The position numbers and the translations under genes were made by a program. The notes beneath the pieces were generated by a model. The model was not told the DNA's origin and searched no databases. It saw only the letters and a program-made list of their open reading frames with translations. Below are positions 23,924 to 36,633 of a stretch of 62,000 bases of DNA, one piece after another. Source of the stretch: Adiantum capillus-veneris (taxonomy: Eukaryota > Streptophyta > Polypodiopsida > Polypodiales > Pteridaceae). How positions within the stretch are numbered: position 1 is the stretch's first letter; every line of letters starts with the position of its first letter. The stretch covers positions 152,915,293-152,977,292 of the forward strand of contig CM043958.1 in the NCBI GenBank assembly GCA_014529385.2. The letters run 5' to 3'.

Positions 23924-24694
23924 GACATTAGAGGAATTTCAGAAGCCCGAGCAAGATTTTTTGAGCAAAACAAAAACGATAGCAATACATAGTGACTTGT
24001 TTGACTACATCTATCTTAATTTTTGCCAAATATTTGATAAGAGTAAACATCATAAGCTTAAGTTGGTACCCTACTATTGTACAAGGAGTTTAGGTAAATG
24101 CTTTTGAAAGGAATGAACACACAAACAACCCTATCAATGTGACAAGATTTACAACAACTCTAGAAGCATAAAACAATGCCTACATCTAGATTTTTTTTTT
24201 AATGGGAGATTTTAGTTTGGATACTTGAACATATCTACAATAGCTTGAAAAAGAGCAAGAACCGATCTTTGTAATTACCCACCTCTTAATGTAAAACCAT
24301 GCATAGATTTTGCAATATCAAATTTATCAAGTTTCACAAAGCAAATCAAATTTCAATTATGAAAACATATTTAATAGCAATGGAGGTTTGGTGCATCTTC
24401 TTGCCGATGTAATGTAAACTACCAAAGACCATTTAACAAGTCAACTCACCAATTTTAGTGACACATTCAATTATCAAAGCACCATCCAGTTTTAACTCTA
24501 GGTTTTTTGTGTTTTGCATCTTACACTCACAACCAAGATATTCTTTTCTTTTCTTTATTTTGTCATCTTACTAATGTTGGATGACCCGAGGGCGATTGGA
24601 TGATAAAATTTTCTTATGGCCCCTTTCATCTATAGAGGCTAGCTTTAGAAAATCTTGTATATTTTCCAATGTTGTTGAATCTAGTGATATTATA

Positions 24695-24796
<102 letters not shown>

Positions 24797-26575
24797 GTAT
24801 CAAAAACACCTTGCATCTATGTAGAAAGTTTTGAAGCTTTTTTTTTAAAGTTAGTTAGTGTCCATTGAAATATATTAAAGAAAATATAAGCCTTTTGCCT
24901 AAAGATACAATAAATTTTGTTTGTTAGGTTTTTCAAAGGCAAACCCATGTTATTTATTTTCGTTGTTGCATTGGAACGTCTTCAAAACCCATGTTATTTA
25001 TGTGAACTATAGATGTTGGATTGGGAAAATAATAAGTGATTATTTTACTCAATGTTTTTGTTATGGTTGAAATTATGCTAAACAAAACTTCCTTCTAAGA
25101 GTCCTCGTTGCCATGGACTGCTAAAGGCAAGCTTCATTTTGAACCAACATATAACATGTGCTAAAACATTACATGACTTTTCAAATAATGGATATGGGGA
25201 AATAATGATAATAATGCATGTACTAGGACATACTACTATTCCCTTGCTTGCTCTCGCCTTGCCCTTGCTTGCAACACATGAGTGCCCTCGCGTCGCCTTG
25301 CTCCTAGCATTCCCCTCTTTGCTCCCTTCAAACAACCTATAGCCCCTACCAACCAATCACTTCGTGAATTCTCTAGAGGGTCGCACAAAAGCAAAGGTGA
25401 TCGATGTGATTGCATCTAGAGTAAGGCCTTCTTTCACAACTATTGTCAAGAGCATAGAGCTTCCCTTAGACAACCGTTGTCCATTTTGGGAATCACATCC
25501 ACGTAAGTAAGCTTGCATCAACCCTTCAATTCAGCAAACACATGAGGCAACAACATCCTCAAAGGTTCTTTGAGTTCATCATTTTTATAATCTTTCCATA
25601 GATCATTTAATTGTCTTGGTTTCCATCAAAAGGCCATCACCTTTGTTTTATGGAGATGGATATTAGTTATGTCAAAAAAGATTCTTCAAAATTTTTTTGC
25701 TCGCTTAAATAATGTCAATCTTTGTATAATTAGAGTTTGTGAGGAGAGATTATTATTATTTTTTAAACATCTAGAATCAAATTAGAATCCCTAAATCTCT
25801 ATAGATAGAAGACTTTTTTAGGTCAATTAGTTTTCTTTAGTTTCAAATATCTTCAAATTTAGAAAAAATGTTTCTTTCTTCTTCTGATCCAAATAGAGCT
25901 TTTGTAAAAATATTAGAATTTGCCTAGTATATTATTGTATAAATAACCAAATGGTATTAGTCCATGGTATCAATCCAATCATAAGTACATAGATTTTAGT
26001 AACAACCTTGGTTAGAGTATCCATGCATCAAGTCACAATTTTCTTCTTAAAGCATGAGCCAAAAGAGATAAGCTAGGCAAGTTTCAAAATTATCCTACCG
26101 GGTACAATGTAAATGAAGCCATGTAATGAGATAATTTCAAAATTACATCTCATTCAGAGTATTTAACCCACCCAAAAGAAGGATACTGTCAAATCAAATT
26201 TTCAACTCTTACAAATTTCAAGTTTCAAGAATGCATATAATATCTCTATATGCTAAGCAAAATCCAGTCAACATCTCAAGATCCAACCTTACTAGTTTTT
26301 TACCCAAAAAAAGCAAGAAGTGGTCACCTTTTCTCAAGGATTGTAACTCAACCTCATCTAGTCATAGCCAACAATAATAAAATTATTGTTGGGAGGATAA
26401 TGACCCCTATCATTATTACTCATTAGGACACAATGAACACTTTCATTTGTATTTACAATCAAAGGGATTTGGAACACACAGCTAGTACAAGAAAACTACA
26501 CAACAAAAGGAGTTGCAAAGTGACATCTAATAAGACAATATCTATTGCCAACTACAAGATCATTTTTGCAAGATC

Positions 26576-26633
26576 ATATCTACTGTCAGGCATAGGATCA
26601 TTCAATATCTACTGTCAGGCATAGGATCATTCA
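26576..26633. repeat. perfect tandem pair of 29 bp
   Basis: Two identical 29-bp units follow each other (26576-26604, 26605-26633), each beginning ATATCTACTGTCAGGC. Confidence 0.95.
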
Positions 26634-27899
26634 GCATGGGATTTGGAACACACGAGGATCGCTAAGAGGCCAAGCACCCCCATCTTCCATAGTGAGTCCT
26701 AACCAAGAAATTTATCAATTGGTCAAAAACACCTAGTAATGTTAATCTAGCGGACACTATGACTTTCTAGAAAAACCAAGAGTTTAGTAGTATGTCCAAG
26801 ATCAACAACAAGCATAGAGGAAGGAAAACCTAGAAATCTACAAAAGTCTAAACCCAAAAACAAACGTAGACTTCAAATATTATGGCAAGGTCCTAAAAGT
26901 ATATCCAAAAGAAGAGAGACTAATGGTAGTTCAAATGACCTAGTCATGCTAGGACCTCGCATGAGAGGGGGATATCTTGGCCTTCTGTCTTCAATCTCTA
27001 ATATGAAATTCTGAAAACAATTGGTTTATAGAAGTAGCAAGCATATTCTAATAATAGAAAAAGTTTCATTGAAAAGAGACAAGGAAATCCCATTTTTTTA
27101 AAGCATATCATTGTCACAATTGCATAGAACCAAATCAAAAATAAAAAGCCTTATCAAAACCAAGAACTTGACATTAGGGTGCATCAGCCAAAAAACTTTA
27201 GTACACAATCCTAAGCATCCACATTATTCAAAGACAATCTAATTTTTGCCTCTAGTAACACCAACAGCTAAGGAAGATACAATCAATCATAATAAAGACC
27301 TGGTTCATCTACCATAGTCATTCATAACCCAAGGAAGAAAACATGAACGAGATTAAAGATTATCAATACAACCAGTATTAATGAACAATAAAAACAAGAG
27401 CTTACCATTAGGCCCAAGAATAATAGCAAGACCAAAAAATTCACAAAACAATCCTAAGCATCCTCATCTTTCAAAGTATATCATAGCTAGGGGCTCAGAG
27501 CAAGGGCGAAACCAAGGGCTTAGCATGAAGAGCCTTTGAATATAGAGGAAGCAAAAACACTTGACTAGACTCATTCATCCCTAGTACACCAATCAAAGCA
27601 CTTTGAATAAGATCATAGTTTGCATGAATGAGCTAATATTTTGCGATAAAGATGGTTTATGATACAATGCCCTTCTAGATGCTGAACGCTATTGTGGAAC
27701 CGGAAGATCAAGGCACACAATTGAGAGTGTATTACTTAGTGTGCAATGGAAAGATAGATAACCCTAGAAGGATGGGCGTATATATCAATGCATGGGGGAA
27801 AAAACCTCCTAAAGAAGGAAAAAATGCCCAGGTGGTCCTAAGTGTGTTCACACACATCACTACCGCATGCATATGGTAATAGAAGTAGCATACGAGAAA

Positions 27900-29172
27900 G
27901 AACTAGTTTCCTCTCTTATTATTATTAATATAGCATAGCATAGCAATGAAGATGAAGAAGATGGCAAGCATTGATTTGAAACATGACTCTTCATTGGATT
28001 TGCATTCCATAACAAAGAGGTGTTGGTGTAGGCTCTCTACTTCTCAAGCTTGGAGATGGAGATAAAGTTCTTGCTCGTCACACAATGAGAGTGTGTGTGG
28101 GAGAGTATATGCTACAAGCAAGGCCTCTTCTTGCTTGGGTCAACCCCTCCTTTTTGCTCAAGCTTTCATCTCATTGGCTCTTGCCAAGCATAACCAATCA
28201 CATGCTTTGGTCATTCCAATCAATAGAGGTAGCATTTAGACAAGTGTCCTCCTTTCCCTTTGAGAGAGAGGACTTGAATAATGCTTGAATAATTAATTAT
28301 TTAAACTAAATTCTCATTGGACCTCTCAGAAGGTCATCCAATAGGCTCTAGACACGCTATGAGGGCAACCTTGCTAGTGGCTTGACATGTGTCCTATATG
28401 CCTCTTGTGGAAGGGGTGTCCCTTGGGTGAGTGGTAGGGTATTCTCTCTCATCCCCTACTCTTGGGGCTCGCCCCCTCTTTTGTAGGCTTCCTTTGACTT
28501 CAAGAACCTCAAGCACCAAGCTTGGCCTTCAAGCATGACAAGCACCTTAGTAATCAATCATGACAAGCACCTCAAGCACCTTAGTCAGCTCAAGCATGAC
28601 GAGCACCTTAGCCAACTCATCTACAAAATTAATTTTGGCCTCTGTGGTACGATCGCGATCGGTGCCCCCAGATGCATGTTTTGCAACTTTTGATTTGGCC
28701 CAGTCTTGGAACTCAATTAAAAATACACTCTCTTGAATTTTCAAGGAAAATGCACAAATTTTGCTCATGGAATGGGCCTAATTTGTCAAACACAACTGAA
28801 ACGGGAAAATTTGACCTACAACTACCAAAATCCGGTTAAAAATAATGATGGATAGCACGAAAAGCACCTCAAGCACATGCTTAGCTTACCCTAAGGTCTA
28901 AGGACTTTTAACACTAACCTTTGAAGGACTTTAATGAAGCTAACCCTAAGGTCTTTTAAGCTCCATTATTTGCACATTGTTCTGGAGTAGACCATCTCCT
29001 TTTGAGCCTTTGTCGAGATGTAACCATCTCTTTTTTGGCCCCATGTTGAGTTAGGTATAGCAACACATATCCATGTTCTAGCTCTTGTTTCTTCTTTTAC
29101 CTTCCCATATTAAATGATCGGTTTAATATGAGAAAATCATTCGTGTAATGCTATATATTAGATCTTATGACA
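27900..29172 (-). repeat. diverged solo or partial LTR related to element C
   Basis: The sequence follows the order of element C's right LTR. It has AGCATAGCATAGC, TTGGATTTGCATTCC, GGTGTTGGTGTAGG, TTGGGTCAACCCCTCC and CTCATTGGACC blocks, then GGGCTCGCCCCCTC, then CCCATATTAAATGATC and an end in TTATGACA at 29172. At 28500-28620 it has an array of units like AAGCATGACAAGCACCTTAG that is absent from C. The left end cannot be fixed, no internal region follows, and no clear target duplication is seen, so it is a solo or truncated LTR of a related family. Confidence 0.72.
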
Positions 29173-29586
29173 AATCCCATGGTGATAAAAACACTAAAGT
29201 GCAAACAGAGGTTATATTTATAATTAATGTGATGATGAGAGGTTTGCATGTTTTTGGACTACATAAGTAGAACTTAGTAAAGGATTGAATTTTGGGTGCA
29301 TCTCTGGACCATTGGATAAAGCTTGTGGATTAGTGCCACGTGGAAAGCTGATGATAATAAACTCTTTTTTGGCTTTCTAAAAGAAGCCTTAGAGGAGAGT
29401 TGAGTTAGGCATACTTTCAATGTTTTCAGTGATGATAGAGACTTACCTTAAATTTGATTTTGGTTTTAAAATATTAAATGGATATTTTTATTTTATGTCA
29501 TGGCATGTCTTGACTTTTCTTGCATTCTATTGTTCCAAAAGTGAAGCTTCACCTTGCATAATTCTAGTGAATTCTATACATACATG

Positions 29587-29599
29587 CACACACACACAC

Positions 29600-29648
<49 letters not shown>
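29587..29648. repeat. (CA)n microsatellite
   Basis: This is a CA run of about 62 bases with one interruption (CACG near 29603). Confidence 0.97.
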
Positions 29649-29651
<3 letters not shown>

Positions 29652-29730
29652 TTATGAGTTCTTTTTATTTCACCTTTCATTTCACAACCTCGCATGGCTT
29701 GAATTTTCTTACAGTCTATAGCTTAGTTCT

Positions 29731-29767
29731 GTTGAGCTATATATCGAGATACTATATATAGCTCAAC
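29731..29767. repeat. perfect 14-bp inverted repeat (hairpin)
   Basis: GTTGAGCTATATAT at 29731-29744 is the exact reverse complement of 29754-29767, with a 9-base loop. A degenerate second copy of the right arm (CTATATATACCTCAAC) ends near 29801. It resembles the end structure of a small inverted-repeat element, but no target duplication is evident. Confidence 0.85.
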
Positions 29768-29867
29768 AGCTATATATAATATCTCTATATATACCTCAAC
29801 AAGTTCCAGTCAGTGTTCAAGAAAGTCTCCTTTATTAAGCAATCGACAATGTTTGGGAAAGTCTTTT

Positions 29868-30255
29868 TTTCCTAAGCGGCCAAGTCTTCTGTATGTAAAG
29901 ATGCAAACTGGAAGTACTAGTAGAAATTTTCAAATTTGCAAGATTTTGAACTATTTTCTCGTATGCTTTATTTGTTTTTTTCCCTTTACCATTGCTTATA
30001 ATCGGCTAATCTTGATTTTCAGTCGGCTCAAGGCTAAGATAAGGCATGCCTTTCCCAAACACTAGTGACCGACTTACCTCCTTGCAAAGAAGAAAACCGA
30101 AAATACTAGCAGAAATTTTGAAATTTGTAGGATTTTTGAACTATTTTCTCACATATCTCACCGGTTTTTCTTCCCTTTACCATGGTTTGCAGCTGACTAG
30201 TCTCGATTTTCAATCGGTCAGCTCAAGGCTAAGCTGAGGCAATACTTTCCTAAAC
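29868..30255. repeat. tandem pair of about 190 bp
   Basis: Two diverged units share, in order, AGTACTAG or ATACTAG, AGAAATTTT, TTTTGAACTATTTTCTC, TTCCCTTTACCAT and CGGCTCAAGGCTAAG-like blocks. Unit borders are near 30057. Weak open frames in both are not conserved as protein. Confidence 0.75.
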
Positions 30256-31048
30256 AGTGATTCCAATTAAACTCAATCTAATGATTTTATCCCTTTCTTA
30301 TTGTTTTAGAAAGCCACCGTGACCCTTTTACTTGTTTTATTTTTTTAAAGCCTTTGTGAGAGTGTGTTGACAATTGTGTACCTCTCCCTTTAAAGAGGGA
30401 CATTGAGTATTGTGTCAAACATTATTTTTTATGCATTTGGAATATATTGTAATATAGATAATTCATTGTTACACTTTTTTTCAAAAAACATAATATTATT
30501 GTGACACCACATGTTTTAAAATACTAGTGTCACTTTCTATTTTTCTCTCTCACAAAGAAGCCTCTTATTACGAAATTCTTCTCAATGGCTTTTCTAAGCC
30601 TTAGTGAACTTTCACCTTATTTCAACCACTCTTCTATGGTCTTCGTCAAGTCAGAAATAAAATAACGAGACTCCATTACAAACTAAAAAGTAGATTTAAT
30701 AAACATAGACAGTTATAAAATATTTATTTAAGAGCTCAAAAAATATTAAATTCTTTCACAATTGAGATATTAAGATATCTCACATCATGGTATCAAACGT
30801 TCTTTAAGGAATTTTTATTAATGGCTTCATAAAAAAAGGTAGATTTAATAAGAATAAAAAAAAAGAAAACAATGTCCTTTTAAGAGGTCCTTAAGTGAGA
30901 AGATTCTTTTACAAATCAAAATATTGCAATATATCAAATTTCTACGAATGCACTTCTACTGTTTTGTTTTTTAAGGCCTTTTTAAGCCGTTCAAATAAAC
31001 AAAGAATAGAAAAAGAAAAAGTTAAGAGAGCTTCAAATCAATCAGAAA

Positions 31049-31210
31049 GACCCATTTAGAATTTAAAAGGAAGATATAATATTAAAAAAAATTTCTTTTT
31101 CAATGCAAAAGGACATGTGTCCACCATTGGGACCCATTTAAAATTTAAAAGGAAGATATAATGTTCACAAAAAATTCTTTTTCAATCCAAGAGGACAAGT
31201 GTTCATCATT
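31049..31210. repeat. tandem pair of about 80 bp
   Basis: The units begin at about 31049 and 31131. Both contain AAAAGGAAGATATAAT, TTCTTTTTCAAT and a GGACA...TG...CATTGG tail. Confidence 0.75.
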
Positions 31211-31407
31211 GGCAACCTCTTTTGCATCTCCACCACCCCTCTTATGGCCTTTTCCAATTAAAAGGCTTTCCTAATGGCTTCAAAACATTCAAAAGGTATT
31301 CCTCATTCAAAGATTCCCTCAAAAATAAAAACAATGTGCTAGTCTATAGCACGTAGCAACATGCAATGATTAAGCATGTAGATTTGCAACAAGAGCACTT
31401 AGGAAGG

Positions 31408-31412
<5 letters not shown>

Positions 31413-31455
<43 letters not shown>
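31413..31455. repeat. (AG)n microsatellite
   Basis: This is a run of AG of about 43 bases. Confidence 0.97.
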
Positions 31456-31457
<2 letters not shown>

Positions 31458-31841
31458 AAAGACACTTTAAAAAGAAAAAAACTCTAAAGAAAAAATAAAC
31501 TAGAAGAGAAACACAAATATACCAATGTGAGGTTGATCACCTCTTTGTAAACACAAAAAGTCTTTTGACTTTCCACCTTGTTTGTCTTTTCATTTCCTAA
31601 ACTCACTCTTCATTTATCATTTATGCAACTAATATGTTTTGAAAGACTTTTTATTTTTCTAAGATTGGGGAGACCTAGTGGCCTTTTTCAAGCCAAAAAT
31701 AATTTACTTCTAGGGCTGAGACCTTGCGCTTCTCGGTAGACTTCTTGCATTGGCTTCTGCTTGAATGTTTCGTGTGCCACTTCCTGTGATCGAGTAGGGT
31801 GGAATCCGGAGGCATAGCACCGCTCGCGATCGGTCAAGTTC

Positions 31842-32111
31842 ATGGCCGCAGCAATGAGTTTATCGCCTCCATTGGCGCAGGTACTTGTACGACTGTGGTG
31901 TTGATCTCTGAATGACGATCACCCATGCCAATATATTTGTTTGAAGCAGGGCGAGGGTGTATTAAGCTTCTCTGCGTCTTCATCTATGAGAGGGGTGAGC
32001 CTGTCATCGAAGCTTTGCAATAAATTGGCTACCGTCAAATGCCCTCCCAGATTTGTAGCTGTGGCAGCTCCTCCTCGCCCACAAGAGCGATCTCCTGCAT
32101 CCACTGGCTCT
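31842..32111 (+). CDS. candidate 5' exons of a host gene with a plastid-type transit peptide
   Basis: I do not recognise the protein. A start in good context (TCATGGCCGCAGC) at 31842 opens a 13-codon exon (MAAAMSLSPPLAQ). It ends at a GT at 31881, and a 69-bp intron ending TTTGAAGCAG at 31949 follows. The next exon, 31950-32111, keeps the frame for 54 codons and ends before a consensus donor GTGAGT. The joined product is rich in Ser, Ala, Pro and Arg and poor in acidic residues (GEGVLSFSASSSMRGVSLSS, then RFVAVAAPPRPQERS), which is what a chloroplast transit peptide looks like. No downstream exon could be identified. It may be the start of a nuclear gene with long introns, or a fragment. Without splicing the frame of the second exon would end at 32216. 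Confidence 0.4.
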
Positions 32112-34350
32112 GTGAGTTTCTTTCTACTCTTGCATCCACTTTACACTACACTATGCAACATTGCTCTTCCAATTTCTCCTGAGCAAGTTGGTGTAGAGGA
32201 CCTTGCTTTTTTCTGACTATAATATGTTTCACTTTGTGCTAGCCTGACCTTCTTGGCTGATTAAGTTGTCTGGGCATGTGGAGCATGATGCAGGTCATTT
32301 TATGTTTTGAGAAGGGCTATCCATGAAAGTTGAGCAAAGATATGTGGGCTGTGTAGTATGTGAGCAAACGTGGTTTAAAACCCTAAGAAGTAGAAGAAGA
32401 CTTTCCAGGCTAGCAAAACCTTGATCGGGGGCTTAAAACCTTAACATAAAGCACAACCAACACACTCAATTTCATCTAAAGCTGATAGGCTGTACGGATT
32501 TTCACATTTTGCGCTGACACATTTTAGGGTGCCAGATTTTGATGCTTTGTGCTTTTCATGGAACTGGCTTTGGTAAGGCCTGGAGCCTTATAAAATGTGT
32601 TGTGGGCTCTCTCTAGCATTCTACCCATAGGAGCTGCAAAGCAAAGCAGAGCCACTTTTACCTTGTTGAAGCAATACAAAGAAATGGGGCACCACAATTT
32701 GGAGCCATTGCAGTCTTGGGGTGGAACAATCAATTCTCTCAGTTGGCACCTGGTGCCGTCTCGTTACATAACGGCCACTAATCGCACATATTTTTCCTCC
32801 ATTTTGACCCCTGTTACCTACCGTTTGGAATTCCCCAATTCCCTTCCCTGTTGCTTGTGACTGTGCTTACAAATGACCACTACCCATATATGTTTCGTCT
32901 ACATTTTAACACATTCGCACCCCCTGTTACCTATCCTGGGAATTCCCCAATTCCCTATTCCCATGTGATGCACAATCTCCTGCCTACTATTGGGTTCAAT
33001 ATACAATAACAATGTCCCTATGAACAGTAAACACTCAAGCTTAGACTGAGCTTTCCTTCCACCAAGAGTTAAGACCCAAGTCTAGACTAAGCCCACACTC
33101 GTTCCTTTTCTGTCAGTTCAACACTCTCATCCCACATTTTCCTTTTGTGAGACCAGAAATTAAGTATAATGATGTAATTTGTGGTCACTTTAGTAGCTCA
33201 ACATACTCTCAGTGGATACAACAATTTCACCCCTTTTATCAAAAGAAGCCATTCTAGTCCAGATAAAGGCCAGAATTTGGTTGCCCGAACAGAAGCACAT
33301 AGTTACTGAACACCAGAGGCAGATCTCCAGGTAATTGTTCTCTGATTTCAGGGTCTGTTTCCTTGTGTTGATTTTACTATGAAAGTTGCTGTTTTTTAAC
33401 ATTCGAGATAGACAGCGATGAATCATGGAACAATTACCCAAATTAGCAAATGGTCAAGCAACTACGCTGCTTGCATCATTCTTAGCAGCTAAGGTGTTAC
33501 CAAATTAATTGCAACAAAACTAAGGCCCTTCGATCAGTATTTGCAGGTTGGCTTGCTTCTCGGAGATTGCCATGTCATCAGGTTGCCCCTCTTGAACGAA
33601 AAGTAATTATCTGTGATTAGATCTGCAAAAGAACTCGAGTTAGCTAAAAAAATGTCCAAGGGTCATTTGGAGGGTTGTTCAATTTTCTCATCCAGATCAG
33701 AGCTCTTGATATTCTAGTGCAGCAAAATTAGCCATTACACCTAGACCGCGTTGATATGTAAAGGGGTGTCTCTATGTAATCACTTCCGGCGAGGGATCGA
33801 ACGGAAACAGAGAGATAGCTGCAATCTACACACTTGGCAACACTTTTAACACTTCAAAACAAACAAAAAATGAGAGACAGAGAGTAGATGACACAGCACG
33901 GCGGAGTTCCGAGCCAAGATGCATTGGCCCCATAGATTGGCGTCTCTCGCAATATTTCTTTATTATTGCTTTGCAAAGGTACAACGGTTTGGGGTTCTCC
34001 TCTGCTTATCCACGCGCCCTTGGCCAAACTCAAAAGCATGTTCATGAAAAGCAATTGGTCCCAAAAGAAAGCGCCATAGGGCTTTCTGTACTGCAGTTGT
34101 CATGTCTCCATGCTCAATGCAAATTGCGGAATTTTCGTGCAACTTCCACGTCAACTTTTAGTACGCAAATTTATGAGTGTGAGCGTGTGGCTTTATTTTA
34201 ATTCAAGGCCCCTCGGCAAGATCTTACAAGTAGGTTGGGGGTTAGGATTAAAATCATAACCCAATTTCATAACTTGGGCCACTCAGCAAGGGCCTCATAC
34301 GTTGGTAATTCTTTGGTTTCTTCTCTTCTAAACTTAGGACTCGATCGATT
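32112..34350. other. spacer or introns, no supported exon
   Basis: This stretch is less AT-rich than its left neighbour and carries no retrotransposon motif I can see. It could hold introns and later exons of the gene started at 31842. One weak candidate is an exon after TTTGCAG at about 33540-33546 (VGLLLGDCHVIRLPLL, then stop), but nothing links it. A short repeat of GGAATTCCCCAATTCCC type occurs near 32830 and 32940. Confidence 0.45.
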
Positions 34351-34926
34351 CTTGCAAAACTCAAATCAAATTAGTTGAAGACCCGAAGGTCACTCAGATG
34401 TCCTAGCACCATGTAGATGACATTTAGATGCAAATACCACATAGAGAGAACTGATCATGACACAGAGGATTCTGGCTTTTGACAACGATGACATTTAGAT
34501 GCAAATACCACATAGAGAGAACTGATTATGGCACAGAGGATTTCGGCTTTGACCAAGAGATTAGCATGGATCATTTTTCTAGGGAAAGTGAGTTTGGGGC
34601 GAGCCAAACGAACGCATCGATCCGATGCGTCTTATCACCTTTGCAAGAATCTTAATTCTTCTCCTACGCTTTAGGCCTTTCGGCCTGGTCTTGCAAAACT
34701 TAGTTGTCAAGTTAGTCTAAGACCTGAAGGTCACACAGATGTCCCTAGTTCCACGTAGATGACTTGGGATACAAATACAACATAGAGATAACTGTTCATA
34801 GTTAAGAGGACTCCGGCTTTTACCAAGAGATTGGAATGGACAATCTTTCTAGGGAAAGTGATTCTGGGGCAAGCCAAACGAACGTATTGATCTGATGCGG
34901 CTATGACCTCGACGCAGAAACCCTAA
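34351..34926. repeat. tandem repeat, about 340-bp units with an inner 81-bp duplication
   Basis: Two units start with CTTGCAAAAC at about 34351 and 34690. They share GAAGGTCAC-CAGATGTCC, CACATAGAGA-like, TTTCTAGGGAAAGTGA and GCCAAACGAACG blocks. Within unit 1, 34416-34496 is duplicated at 34497-34577 (GATGACATTTAGATGC). The function is unknown. Confidence 0.8.
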
Positions 34927-35599
34927 CCCTAAAACCTGTCACACACAATTGCTGGTCACTCATAAATGTAAGTTTGCATTCTCACTAGGGAACGCATTCT
35001 GGAATGTAGGGAAGTTTGGAACTTCCCCAGTGGGTATGTTGACAGGAAATGTTCTCTAGAAGGGAATTCAGGAAACTGGTTCTTTTCTGTTAAATGCATA
35101 TGGGGTCCCCGTTCTTGCATTTTAAGGTCTGGCTGTAGGTTTAGAAACAAATCTAGACTGCTATTCCGCAGCGTCTAGTCAAGATGTCGAGGTGTATTTT
35201 TCGTGTTGCCTTCTTTAAATATGTACGACATATTTTTACTTATTTATTTCTTACGTGTTTTCCTCGGACATTGCATGACAGTGTGAAATGATTGCGGCCG
35301 AACAGGTTTCTCACATCGGGAGTTTAGGTCGGTCAGTCTTGGACTGGTCGGACCAGTTAGCATTGAATATTGTTGAGTATGGAAGCTTGTGTGTGCCAGA
35401 TGGAATTTGGGCCATTCGGCAAGTCATTTACAACTTTATAAGGTGGTGGGAACTAGAGAATTAAACCAAAGGGGCAAACTAGACACTTGGCAGAAGCAGA
35501 GAAACTTGTAGGATACCTCAACAAGAGGGGGCGCCCAAATGAGGGTTGAGATTGATTACAGTGTGTGTGAGTAGTGGGTGCAAGTTCACAGCTTTAATG

Positions 35600-36441
35600 G
35601 AAAGCCTGCCTTCTTCTTTGTCTCATGTAGCACGATGATTTGCTCGTGCATCTCTCTCCCCCCTTTTGCACATATGGTAATGTCCCACTAGTTGGGCTAC
35701 TGAGATGATCATGTACAATTTTGAGGGTTTTATGCGTGTTTGCCAAGGCAAGAGCCTTCTCAACAGGAACGGGATTAGCTAATTGCTAATCCCCCATAGG
35801 TACGCACAGTTCCATCACGAAAGATTGCGAATTTGGAGAGTTCTCACGTGAAAACTCGTCCATTTATAGGGGAACTGTCTCATTGCGTGCGGGAGCCCTT
35901 GGGACACGCATAGACGTGTTCGCTCTGCTATAAACGATCCAAAACAGAGAATTACAGCTATGTGTTCTTCTGCAGGTTTAGGGTTTTGCCCCTAAATTGC
36001 AAGAGAACAGCAGGGGAGCCTCATGAAGGCCTTGGCATGCTTAGGGTATTTACATGGCAGTGGCAAAACAGGGAATTACAGCACGCTGAATTTCTGTTAC
36101 AGCTCACTAGAAATAGGGAATTACAGCACGTTGAATGCCTGTTACAGCTCACTAGGAAGTTTCTAAATTGCGAGGGGATCCGTCTTAGAAAGGTACTTTT
36201 GATCTACAGGGTTCTAGTGTCGTTACGTTGCTGAAATCAGGTCGGAAACCTGCATTTTAGACCTCGAAAGCTTCTAAATTGCGAGGGGATCTGTCCTAGA
36301 TAGGTACTTTTGATCTACAGGGGTTTTGGTGCTGTTATGTTGCCGAAATTAGGTCTGAAACCTGCGTTTTCAGACCTCACCAGGTTTGGACAACTAAGTG
36401 TTCAGATCGTCTACTTTAAATTGAATAAAGAAATACCAAAA
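35600..36441 (+). repeat. 5' part of an LTR of chromovirus-like element I
   Basis: Read on the plus strand this matches the reverse complement of the F LTR in order. It has TTGCCAAGGCAAGAGCC, GGGATTAGCTAATTGCTAATCCCCC-like, ACTCGTCC and GAATTACAGC blocks, then AATAAAGAAATACC just before the insertion point of G. Its left end is not fixed; by comparison with F it could lie near 35000. It contains two local expansions: 45-bp units at 36071-36160 and about 111-bp units at 36161-36382. The remainder of the LTR is on the far side of G at 55987. Confidence 0.7.
36071..36382. repeat. two adjoining tandem duplications in the I LTR (45 bp and 111 bp)
   Basis: Unit GGGAATTACAGCACG... repeats at 36071 and 36116 (period 45). 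Unit TTCTAAATTGCGAGGGGATC repeats at 36161 and 36272 (period 111). Confidence 0.85.
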
Positions 36442-36633
36442 TGTCACCTGCACATCTAACCAACCCTATGTGTACGTGGACAAGCTACTCCATGGCAAGG
36501 GTTAAGTTCAGTTCAACTAGATCGTCTACTTTAAATTGAATAAAGAAATACCAAAATGTCACCTGCACATCTAACCAACCCTATGTGTACGTAAACAAGC
36601 TACTCCATGGCAAGGGTTAAGTTCAGTTCAACT
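36404..36633. repeat. 115-bp tandem duplication across the left border of element G
   Basis: Two almost identical 115-bp units (36404-36518, 36519-36633) each hold 38 bp of flank (from AGATCGTCTAC to the target duplication CAAAA) and the first 77 bp of the G LTR (from TGTCACCTGC). The copy therefore arose after G inserted. Confidence 0.92.

Larger units (their letters stand above)
30256..31841. other. gene-free spacer with two repeats
   Basis: No gene is supported. It contains a tandem pair of about 80 bp at 31049-31210 (AATTTAAAAGGAAGATATAAT in both) and an (AG)n run at 31413-31455. From about 31700 the base composition rises toward the host-gene candidate. Confidence 0.6.

Noticed and set aside
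33540-33610. Possible later exon (VGLLLGDCHVIRLPLL then stop)
   Set aside because: A single TTTGCAG acceptor and a short frame are not enough; nothing links it to the candidate exons at 31842.
34915-34945. Telomere-like CCCTAACCCTAAAACC
   Set aside because: Only about two units; far too short for an interstitial telomere array.
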